A stretch of 64,000 nt of DNA from Strigamia acuminata. Taxonomy: Eukaryota; Arthropoda; Chilopoda; Geophilomorpha; Linotaeniidae. Location: positions 20,515,060-20,579,059 of the forward strand of contig OX442314.1 in NCBI GenBank assembly GCA_949358305.1. Direction: 5' to 3'. Under the pieces are notes generated by a model that worked only from the letters and a program-made list of their open reading frames with translations, was not told the DNA's origin and made no database searches. Shown here piece after piece: positions 1 through 11,700 of this stretch. A program made the position numbers and the translations under genes. How positions within the stretch are numbered: position 1 is the stretch's first letter; each line of letters opens with the position of its first letter.

Positions 1-1593
<1,593 letters not shown>

Positions 1594-1624
1594 AATAAGA
1601 AATAATTTTTAAGAAAATTCATGA

Positions 1625-1630
1625 GTTTAT
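1625..1630 (-). terminator. SKP2-like gene polyadenylation signal candidate
   Basis: TTTATT on the + strand reads AATAAA on the minus strand, 28 bp past the minus-strand stop codon. Cleavage 10-25 bp further would fall inside the KRI1 3' UTR or last codons. Confidence 0.45.
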
Positions 1631-1657
1631 TGTCTGAAAATTTATAGTTCATTAAAA

Positions 1658-3200
1658 TTATTTATCCTTTAAACTCGCAAATGGAATTCCCCACACACTC
1701 CTACAATGATTTCCTACGGTTGGTCGTGCGATTTTTGAATACAGATGTTCGTTAACAATCACATTTGGTAAATTTAACTGAAGCGCTTGAATAATCGGTT
1801 CTTGAAATAGTCCAAAGATGATCAGTTTTCTCAAGCACGGCACATTTATCAAGGAACTAAATTTAAAAAAAAAATATTTGTAAATCATCGGGTTGTAATA
1901 TATTACAAAAATATATACGTACTAAAAATGATCCTCCTTTAAACTGTAACAACGTGAAAGAGCGAGATAATTTAAGTTGGGTAGTTTTTCAAAAGTTTCG
2001 AAGAGAACAGGAGTTATACATGATGAATCGCTTAAATCTAATTCCTCAATTTGGTTGCACCTTTCGATTATATTTATAACAACTAAACGAATACATAAAA
2101 TTTAAAATTAAATTTAAAAAATATATATTTGCATATACCATCATTTGTAAGAACATTCCTAAATCCTGAGATATTTAGACTTTTTATAGTTGCAGGAAGC
2201 TGATGAGATATGAGGATTAAAGTTAGATGATCGAGTTCAGTCCACGCAAGGTTTAAGTCCATTAACCTGGAAAAAAAATGCTGTAAAAAATGTTACACTT
2301 CAGGATTTCAAGAAATATTTACTTTGAGCAGCCTTGAAAAATAATACTGAGTCCATTTTTAGTGACACCTTCGCACATGGATAAATTTAAGGTCGTCAAA
2401 TGGCAATTTGCACCGACAAACGAACATATTTTATCGTTGATAAGACAATTTTCCAAACTTAATTTCTTTAATTTTCGACATGTGTTAAGGATTTGTTCGA
2501 GTGCATCAACATCAATAGTTGTAACACTTAAATCTAGGTATTGCAATAGACTTGTTCCAACTTTCCGCACAAAAATCGGCGTTTTGATCGTAGATTTAGC
2601 TAATCTTAATACTTGAACTCCTCTATTTAAGACATGACCTATTACACCCGATTGAAGTGTTCGTTCGCCTAAATCAACTCGCCGCCATAACGTTTCGTCA
2701 AACCTACAAAATAAATATTTAAATGAAAACTATTGGGTCAAAGGTATGATCAACAGATTCAATTAATTTACGCTATTCTTTTCCAGTGTTTACAAACTTG
2801 TGCGCAACGAATTAATGACGCTCTAGGAAGCCACTTGAAAATATTGAGCATCACTTCATCCGCTATTTGCGGAAAGGGGTCTAAATAGTCAAATCATCAA
2901 AGTCAACCTAAACCTATCTATTCATTACATTTCTAACTTCAGATCATACCCGTTCGTGTTATTATCGTAGGTGGTTTACTTGTCGGTGGACTCTGCAAGA
3001 CATTTAGTTAAGTATTTTGTTTTCTTTTTTTTTTCTTTTACAAAAATGAATACTCATCAGATTTTCGTGCTTACTGCAAGTGGAAGATGTCTAGTGTGTC
3101 GTTTTGTGGGTTTTGGTTCGTATTCGTCAGAAGAACTGTCATCTCCGTCAAAATCCATCGGCGATAAACCCATTTCTCCGAGATATGTCGCATTAGCCAT
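1658..3200 (-). CDS. SKP2: SKP2-like F-box/leucine-rich-repeat protein (seven exons)
   Basis: Substrate-recognition subunit of an SCF ubiquitin ligase. Minus-strand exons in transcript order: 3200-3075, 2992-2950, 2880-2772, 2703-2323, 2266-2139, 2082-1923, 1856-1658. All are GT-AG and the phases agree, giving 381 residues (human SKP2 is 424). The F-box is in exon 3 (IADEVMLNIFKWLPRASLIR, then CAQVCKHWKRIA). Exon 4 opens DETLWRRVDL, as in SKP2, and leads into leucine-rich repeats (LDLS, LSLENC, LNLSMCEG). The last exon has IARPTVGN and VWGIPF, the C-terminal tail typical of SKP2. The start is the Met at 3200 (MANATYLGEMGLSP), but its frame stays open about 100 bp upstream through a Lys/Arg-rich stretch with no further Met, so an upstream coding exon is possible. 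Acidic N-terminus: DFDGDDSSSDEY. Confidence 0.88.
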
Positions 3201-4013
3201 TTCATATTTTGCTCGTTCTAGTAATCGTGTTGAGACATTTTCTTTTTTTCTAACGGTTTTCCTTTTTTTGATTGTTTTGTTTGTCCTTTTAAAAGGAAAT
3301 TATTAGAATTTTAATTTGCATCTAGTTTCTTGTTGGTCTTACCGTGTTTTGCTTCTTTTCTGCGGTTTTCTTGCAACAGGTTTCATGTTAACTCTTGATC
3401 TTGCTCTTGCTCATGACGGCGGTAAACGAGGGCGACATCATCCGGGGTTTTTAGTTACCTACAATGCATCGGGGTCTGGAAGTTACGGATAAGTTTTTTA
3501 GTTTTTTTGTTCAAAGTAGTCTCTAGAGTCATTTAATTAAAATGATTTTTTTTTTTTTTTTAGAAACATTTAATTATTTCTGTTTACTTGAAGAGCGATG
3601 CTGCTTTTTGTTACCGTGCCCATGCATGGGTTGGGTACCAGCTCAGCTCCAACTGAGTGTTCCATTCCAGCATTGAAAAATGTGAAGTTTTTATTTTTTA
3701 CAAAAGAAAATAATTTTTTTTGTACCAACTCACGTTTCCCAGCAAATATATTTTAATTTTACGATTTTTCCTTTCGCCAATTCCGCGTACGAATTAAGAA
3801 CTTTAATTTTGCCGACCTCCTCGAGATTCACGGTTCTCTCACCAGTCACCATGACAAAAAAAACTACCGGCGAATTTTAAAATTATTAACATTTCAAAAT
3901 CATTTCCGGATTTGAAGGAAAGGACAGTCGGTAATTGAAGTATGTTACAGCATATCTTATTTCTTCTCAAAAACTCGACTCCAATCAAACAGCATGAAAG
4001 AGCCTTTCCAAAA

Positions 4014-4046
4014 ATTAAAATACTTCGATCGTCGAAGTATTTTAAT
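4014..4046. repeat. Perfect 15-bp inverted repeat (hairpin)
   Basis: ATTAAAATACTTCGA at 4014-4028 is followed by TCG and then its exact reverse complement at 4032-4046. It sits in the shared upstream region of the divergent genes. It could be a cruciform or a factor-binding palindrome; no family is recognised. Confidence 0.75.
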
Positions 4047-4363
4047 CGAAGTTCGATCCACAAGAAGAAAGTTTCCTCTACGAGTATGAGGATCACCAAT
4101 GATGCACAAAAGATAAATCTATATATTTCTCCAATTTGTGTTTAAATTACATTTATTTAAAGTACCGGTAATCACATAAAAAGAGTCATATACCGGTATC
4201 ATCTTAACGATAAATTACCATCAATATTTGACAAAAAGTTGTTTGAAAGCAGCTTTTGGTCTTATGGTGTTTAGGAGAGCTAGTATTAATCGTATCGATT
4301 TGTTGTGTGGGTAGATCTCTGGCTTCTTAGACCAAATTGCTTTTCTGTCATTTATCCAACAAT

Positions 4364-4376
4364 CTTGCTCGGCAAC
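4364..4376 (-). promoter_or_regulatory. Candidate RFX X-box upstream of DNAH1
   Basis: On the minus strand the site reads GTTGCC G AGCAAG. The RFX X-box consensus is GTNRCC, 1-3 bases, RGYAAC, so this differs at one position. It lies 204 bp before the DNAH1 ATG, the usual distance for ciliary genes, and X-boxes work in both orientations. Known: RFX factors drive axonemal dynein genes. Inferred: that this site is used. Confidence 0.4.
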
Positions 4377-4579
4377 GACAAACAAAAGCGAGAAATCCCA
4401 AAAGGATAATCAACAATCAGGCTGTGCAGACTCGCGCTAGGAGATTATTATGACACGATGACTTGTCTCTTGTTTCCAGTTAACTTCCGATGGGCGGTCG
4501 CTTAATTAGAATGTAAAAATGGTTTAAGCCTAGCAAAGAATGAAATATAAAAAATATCTATATTGAAAATAATTTCATC

Positions 4580-5739
4580 ATGACTACCACGCCAAAGAAA
4601 GGGAAAAAGGGAAAGGAAGTGCGTTCTGGGTCTATTTTGGACATGATAGAACCGGTTGAATCGGAACAAAGTGCCGATATGGAAGCGGACAGTGAAATAA
4701 CTATCACCCAAACTGAATCCCTGCACAGGATTTACTTTTCTGAAGTTATTGGCCATTCAACTGAGATTCATGTAAGATTAAACTACAATTACCCAACAAA
4801 TAATTTGAATATTTATTGCCGTAGTTGCAAGCGGACAACATAATTCGACCTCACAGTACTATAAGTGAAATCAATACGGATAAAATTATTCCTCCAGGTT
4901 ACACACGTCGCCATTTATTCTTTTAATTTTAAAATACGTAATAATTTATTTCTTTCGTTTTATAGCCAATATATTCCAAGGACCTGGCTCTGTGGATGCG
5001 ATTTTGTCTCGATCTGGAGACGACGACCACATACTAGATACAGTAAACTAAAACTTTCTTTTTGTAAATAAATGATATTTTGATTACTTGCATTTGTAGA
5101 ATTTTCCCAAGACAGCCTACGAGCCAAAAGTTCAGTTGCAATACATAGTAAAACCGGGCGCATTGCCACGAATGGTTCAAGTGGAGCGGTAAAATTGCTT
5201 TCCATTAAAGTGATGTCAAATATTAATACGAATTTATCTTTCTGTGTGCAGGCTTCGTCGTACCTATGCCAAACAAAATCTCGAAGATGTTTTGAAGAAA
5301 AAGAAAGTGCAAGTTGACGATCTTATAATGAAAAACGTGTTCTCGAGAATCATTAAGCACGGAAAGGAGCTGGAGTACACGTCGTTTTTACCGGTTGAAT
5401 TGTTCGATAACAAGGACTTTGATGTGCGATCACCTCACGATTGGCTCAATAAAGCTATCGTCAAAGATGGAACTCGAAAAGCGTTGCCCGCCAAAGCTTA
5501 TTTACCAAACAAGTTCTCCTGTATGTAAATCTAGACTAAGAAATGTTAATTGTTTATTTACATCTGATCTAATTCAGACGACGAGGGAGACGAAGCAGTG
5601 ACTTATCGTTGGAGGGATGTAGCGGTGCTTGATTACAACGAGAAATCTGCATTGTGGTTAGTACAAACACTCAATTCGAAAGATAGGATCTTGGAGGAAG
5701 GCGAGAATTTTTTTTGGAAGAGAGGATTGGACCATCTAG
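4580..5739 (+). CDS. DNAH1: DNAH1 exons 1-6: N-terminal tail
   Basis: Exons 4580-4771, 4825-4897, 4966-5042, 5100-5188, 5252-5520, 5578-5739; about 287 residues. It starts [18 protein letters not shown], a short basic leader, then [20 protein letters not shown] and a Trp-rich part near the end ([31 protein letters not shown]). This is the tail that docks to the doublet and to light or intermediate chains in the family. The last exon ends one base into a codon, and the next exon is 6.5 kb away across a DIRS-like element. Confidence 0.85.
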
Positions 5740-8700
5740 GTATTTTAATTTTAATATTTATTCAATTAAATTTAATTCAACCATAACACGCAGAAGTGTA
5801 ATTTGGCGAGCAAACAAGTAAAATTTCATTGGGTGCGTTTATTGGAGAAGTCATTTTAGATAAGTCGATTCGCCTTTTGAAGTTTGAATGCTCCAATTAT
5901 CTGAAAAGTAAAAGAAAATAATGTACTAGTGACATAAAGCTGATAGTCACAGATTTAAGATTTGGCTATACAAATCCTGATTTCTTAGACATCCAAACAC
6001 CCAATTCTTTGTTTAAATGCCACACACATTATAAAAGGCTTTTATTTAACTTGACATGAACGTTTGTTTGTGTTTGTTTGTCTGTGTCAATGTCCGGTCA
6101 CGTGACCTGTAATGTAATTTTTCAAAACCGCAGCGCCAAATGGCGGAACCTGTGTCCTTTAATGGATGCCAAATTGTTCGCCCGATACGAATTTTGATGT
6201 TTTCGATACTAAAAAAGGATCTAAAAATTCTGAAACCAGGCTAAACCTGGTTAAAACAAAAATTCCCATCTGTCCATATATTTTGTTTTATAATATTATT
6301 TAGAAAAAGTACTTTATTGAAAGTTTTCTGGCACGATCACGACGAAACAGTAGCGCACTCTGGCGGCGATTTGAAGCACCAATATAAAAGACTTTTTCCA
6401 AAAACTTGGTTTTTTATATTTACTTGTTTTTATCTGGAAGTTGAAGCATGTGACTACAAAGGAAATTGGGATCAAGGGTGTGCTGGTGTTATAGTCATTG
6501 TTACACCATGCTGGATTCATTCACTCTTTGTAATCTCCGGCTAAACAGGAGATGGCGCTACTAGTCGGGTTACGTCACTTCCGGTTCTACTAACGGGTTG
6601 CGCGGTCAGGTTCGAATTGCTCTACGAGAAAATTTTCAATAAGTATCGTTTTTTCTACCTTTTTCAAAAGAAATTGTTATATTTTTCGAACCCCTTTGTA
6701 ATATCATTGTTTTTTATAGTTACATAAAATGAATTCCTTCGTTAAGGTTATCGGTTTCCCGATTATTAATGACAATGACGATAATACTGACCACGCGGTC
6801 CAAACTTTGAACCAACAATCGCCGCTGCCTTCGCCGAGAAGGATGAACCAGCGGCTAGATGTGCTAACCGACGAAATTGCGCGGTTTGATGCAGACTATC
6901 GCTGCAAATCAGATTGCTGCGGGAACGGTCGTCGTTCTTCCGCAGACTGGCGTACTTCCTGTGGCTGGGTCAGGCGCCGTGCCTGAACCGCTGACCACTA
7001 ACGTCTTGGCTGGACGTCTTGGCTTTCTAACATGTGTTGGATAAACAGCCGGCGGAAACGGTTGTCGTTTTACCGCAAAGAAACCTTATCGCTACGGACG
7101 GAACGGTTAATATATCCGTTCCGACTTCCGTAAACGGAACAAAAATTTTTATTTTTTTGAACCCCGTTCTTGCGACTTCCCCTGTCGTCACAGGCGGAGC
7201 AGATCCCGAGCAGATCCAATAGTCGGGACAAACTGTGTTTTGTACTCCTTTCTGGCGAAATCCCCTGTCGTCACAGGCGGAGCAGATCCAATAGTCTGGA
7301 CAAACTGTGTTTTGTACTCTGTTCTGGCGAAATCCCCTGTCGTCACAGGCGGAGCGGAATGCCCCTGTCGTTACAGGCGGAGCGGAATGCCCCTGTCGTT
7401 ACAGGCGGAGCGGAATGCCCCTGTCGTTACAGGCGGAGCGGAATGCCCCTGTCGTTACAGGCGGAGCGGAATGCCCCTGTCGTTACAGGCGGAGCGGAAT
7501 GCCCCTGTCGTTACAGGCGGAGCGGAATGCCCCTGTCGTTACAGGCGGAGCGGAATGCCCCTGTCGTTACAGGCGGAGCGGAATGCCCCTGTCGTTACAG
7601 GCGGAACGAATCCAAATATCAGGACAAACTTTGTTTTGAACCTCGTTCTGGCAAAATCCCCTGTCGTCACAGGCGAAGCGGATCCATTAGTCGGGAAAAC
7701 TTGTTTTTTAGCCCCGCACTGGCGATTGCCCCTGTTGTTACAGGCGGAACGGATCCAAATATTGGGACAAGCTTTGTTTTTGAACCCCGTCCTTGCGAAT
7801 ACCCCTGTCGTCGCAGGCGGACCGGTAATTTTATCCGCTTCGGATCCAACCGTAAACGGTACATACGCAGACGGATCGAACAATGTTTCTGATCCCGTCA
7901 TCCCGGATAATATGGTTAATTTATCCGTTCCTATTACTGACGAATCGAACATGTTCCGATTCCGTCATCCCAATCTCCCCTGTCGCCCAGTTGTTTCGGC
8001 TTGCGAGTTCTTGAGAGCCACTAGACAGATGGGCGAGCCACTAGACAGATGGGCGGACCACCGCTCGTTGGGGTCACATTGAATGCAAATTGATCGGGAA
8101 GTTTGTGCGCATGAAAATGAAAAGTAGGTTTTGACCGAAATTTAAGTCATAACTAAATTTAGTTATAAAGATCTTGTATTAGAATCACAAGAAGTGAAAA
8201 ATATTCACTTTAATTTTGATTTTCTGTAGAAAAATCGAACATCTTCGTAAAACGAGAATTCTACCACGTGGTAAAACCATAAACAGGTTAATAAATAAAA
8301 ATTATTTTATAAATCTACCACGGGAAATTATAAAATTCAGTCCGAATTTATCGTTGTTTTGTCCGCCTACGGAACGTCGTTTTCACCGAATTCAAATTCG
8401 AATTATTTTCAATCGGCCATTTCAAGAAATTGACAAAAAAGTTATCAGACACTTACACCAACTTTTATTTGGGAAATAAGTACAAAGGAAAGTCGATACT
8501 GTTTAAAGAACAGGTTTATTTGTTCTCAAATTTTGGTTACAAGATTAACACATACCTCATACCTGATCAACCTTACTTTCGTTTCGTATAATCAAGACCG
8601 TGATTTTAAAATAGTAAAATCCAACAAGGCAAGGATTATCGCTCGAATGTTCTAATCCGATGAAAACATTTTACAGCTGCTTTGCCTAGAAACCAGAAGC

Positions 8701-11700
8701 GCCAAGAATCCAACGATTTAGCGTGCTTCCTAATTGTTATTAACAATTTTTCAATCGTGAATTCAGATTGTTTTAATCACAATCTTTGTTTATTTCGATT
8801 TATAACTTATATCGAATCAGAGTGTCACAGTTCTCTTGTACGCATTTACGAAAGTGAATGAGATTGGTTTAGACAAATTTACTGGAAAAAGTTTCGATTG
8901 AAATAAATAGGAACAGAAATTTATCTATAATGTCTAAAAATATTCCGCTTTATTCTTGTGCTGTCAATTACAAGAAAGAAAGTTGCATTCACTTTAATGC
9001 TAAAATTCTTAAAGGCAAATAGGTAAACTTTGCGAATTGCAAAAATCGAATCATTTCAGTACGGGAAAAAGGAATAAAGTTTACTCTTCATTCTCAAAAT
9101 AAATAGAATACATATCAAATTGGTAAATGAATCAATTTATTTTATTCTGATTTTACAAAATGGTAAACATATTTACCAGAACTATAAGTATTTATTCAGT
9201 TCAAGAACTTTTTTGAAGCCATCTGCACACTAATTGTATGTAGTAACAGATCGTTCAAAAGAACATTTCAATATTAAAAGTCCCTTTTTAAAATAAAATT
9301 GGAATATTTTAGAAGTTAGGTCAATCCAGACCATCACCTTTTACACTTGAAAGTATAATATATTACCAAGTTAAAGCACTTGCTTTTTCTCTAGTTTGTT
9401 GTAAGAACAACACGTCAAACATTTCGACTATTTAATAGATATTACGAATATGAATAAACCAGATGACCTTTTAAATCCCTGATTATTAAGCGCAGTTAAT
9501 AAGAATTCAAACGAATACTTTATTTGCATTACTTTTCAATAAGATTGGAAAACACTTGGTTTTTATAAAGTTTTATTTAAATAAAACATTTTATGTCGTT
9601 CATACTTGAATAACGATACATTAAGATCAATTGATAAATTTGCGTCGCCACAAGTGGAAATTCTATCGAATCACCATACGTAAGGGATCCCTTGAAATAT
9701 TTAAGATAAATGAGAGATTTTTCATTAACATCATCTGTAACCGAGATCTGAATCTAAATTTATTTTGCAAGAAATGAAATTTATCGTAAAAAAGTTAATT
9801 TTACCACTCGGTAAGACTTTTTAAAACTTATCATCGGAGGCTGAAAATTAAGCCGACTGGGACATAATCATGCCCACCTAGAAAATACGGCAGATACTGT
9901 CTATTCTGAAAAGAAAGCATGTGTTGGATAACAACAAAGAACGCGATTACAAGAAATCGCAATTTCGAAAGAATTCGAAATAAGATCAAAAAAATCATTG
10001 CATTCTGAAATATGAATCTGAACTAGCCACGTATAATTTCGATTAAGTAAACAGGTTAATAAATAAATATATTTATTTTCATACTTATAAAAAATAAGGA
10101 TATACCTGATTACAAAGTAAAACTTTTTACATAAATAGGATTATTTTCACAAACCCATATTATTTATCTGGAATAGTCCATCGAATTACGATCGAAGTCC
10201 ATATCGAAATCGTTTGCCAAAGAGAAAGCGAAGAAATGGAATGTAACACATACAATAATGTATTCGTTGTTGTCTAACAACTAATAGTAGTTCGCACTCT
10301 AAAAGGAGTTACTAATTTACGACCTAGTCTGCCACGGTACGTGGCAACATGGGATGTGGGTTTGGCTCTCAACGAATTGCGCAAACTCTGGCCACACGAC
10401 AACTTAGATTGGATATGTCTACAAGAAAAGACACTTATTCTGCTTGCTTAACTACTGCAGCTAGAGTAAGCTCACTGCAACAATTGAAAACCTCGGAAAT
10501 GACAGTGTCAACCGACGCTGTAATTTTCAACTCCAAAACTATGCACAAGATTCTCGTGCGGGTCACCATACGGTTTACCGTCAAGAGTTCGGTGCTCATT
10601 CGACGCGAGCTGCGGCCACCAGTGCAGCCGCCAGTGTTATTCCGGTGCAACAAATATTAGGTGTTGCCGGTTGGACCTCCGAACAAACATTCGCGAGGTT
10701 CTACAACAAAACTATTGTCAACCACAATGCTTTTCAAGAATCAGTCCTAAACAGACCGATTCCAAAATAATTTCATAAAATAAAAAATGATTAAACTGAA
10801 AAATTGTTAAACTTGTTTTTTCCAAAACATTTTTATTTTTATCCTATGGAAAAAAGTTACCTTTCAAGTCTCCTGTTTAGCCGGAGATTACAAAGAGTGA
10901 ATGTAATCTCGGCTGAACGAAGTGAAGCGGAGCGAAGCGGAGCGAACGAGTGAAAGCCGATAGCATTCACTCGTGTAATTGGAGGTTTAACAGGACCCAC
11001 CACATCCTCCCTTGTCACAACTAATTCATTTGGTCTCCATTTACCTCCAGCTAATAACTTTTAGTTACACTCTAACGCTTATAATTAAGAAATATCGTAA
11101 ATACGCTTACCGTCAACTCGGTGCTGTTGTTGACTCCATTTTTTCCTTCACTTCCTTTTTTCCAGGATATAGCTTTTAAGACTGACGTAACCCGACTAGT
11201 AGCGCCATCTCCTGTTAAACCTCCAATTACACGAGTGAATGCTATCGGCTTTCACTCGTTCGCTCCGCTTCGCTCCGCTTCACTTCGTTCAGCCGAGATT
11301 ACATTAACCAACAGAGATAAGTACGGTGCAATCTTTTTTTGGGGATTTGAACAATCTTCAATATGCCATAAATAAAACCATTTTCGCAAATCACAATTTC
11401 GCTTATCTTTGCTGGTTCTTGATGTATAGTAACTGGATATGGTTTTGGTTACGGTTATGGTTATACAATATGGCGGCCCACGAGTCCTCCTCGATTCATA
11501 AAATTATCATGCACTTTGCCATTTGCAATCAAATACAAAGTGGCAAAGTGCAAATTGAAATAAATGCACTCTGCAATTTGTAATCAAATACAAAGTGACA
11601 AAGTGAAAAGTGAAAAAAATGAAAAATTAGATTATAAGGTGCATTAAATCTTAAATCGATTTCTTTGATTTCTTTGATTTTCTTCTGGAGACCAGAAATG

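Larger units (their letters stand above)
3201..4579. other. Intergenic region between divergent SKP2-like and DNAH1 genes
   Basis: No convincing coding exon was seen. It must hold both 5' UTRs and promoters. It includes a perfect palindromic hairpin, two TACCGGTA octamers (about 4163 and 4191), poly-T runs, and an X-box-like site. Confidence 0.6.
6518..11305 (+). mobile_element. DIRS-like tyrosine-recombinase retrotransposon, degenerate copy (4.8 kb)
   Basis: The left edge (6518-6578, CATTCACTCTTTGTAATC onward) and right edge (11183-11241) are inverted repeats of each other over about 58 bp. The right edge extends about 64 bp further, to 11305. At 10870-10995 lies an internal copy made of the reverse complement of the left edge (34 bp) joined to the reverse complement of the right edge (96 bp), both without mismatch. 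This is the internal complementary region that defines DIRS1-type elements. Just upstream is a broken tyrosine recombinase ORF, the last gene of DIRS elements. A gag-position ORF begins at 6729. No reverse transcriptase was recognised in 8.1-10.3 kb. No long target duplication; both ends carry CATT, as expected for recombinase insertion. It sits in DNAH1 intron 6, sense orientation. Confidence 0.8.

Noticed and set aside
5795-5820. Possible exon after the CGCAG near 5790
   Set aside because: In the required phase it meets a stop within two codons.
7333-7605. Regular 28-bp repeats with internal dyad, resembling a CRISPR array
   Set aside because: Repeats are directly adjacent with no unique spacers, in a eukaryotic intron and inside a retrotransposon. 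It is a minisatellite.
7539-7952. 137-codon minus-strand open frame across the minisatellite
   Set aside because: A by-product of stop-free repeats; no recognised protein and wrong strand for the element's gene order.
10349-10660. 103-codon open frame taken as a separate gene
   Set aside because: It is one frame of the broken recombinase; conserved motifs continue in other frames on both sides.
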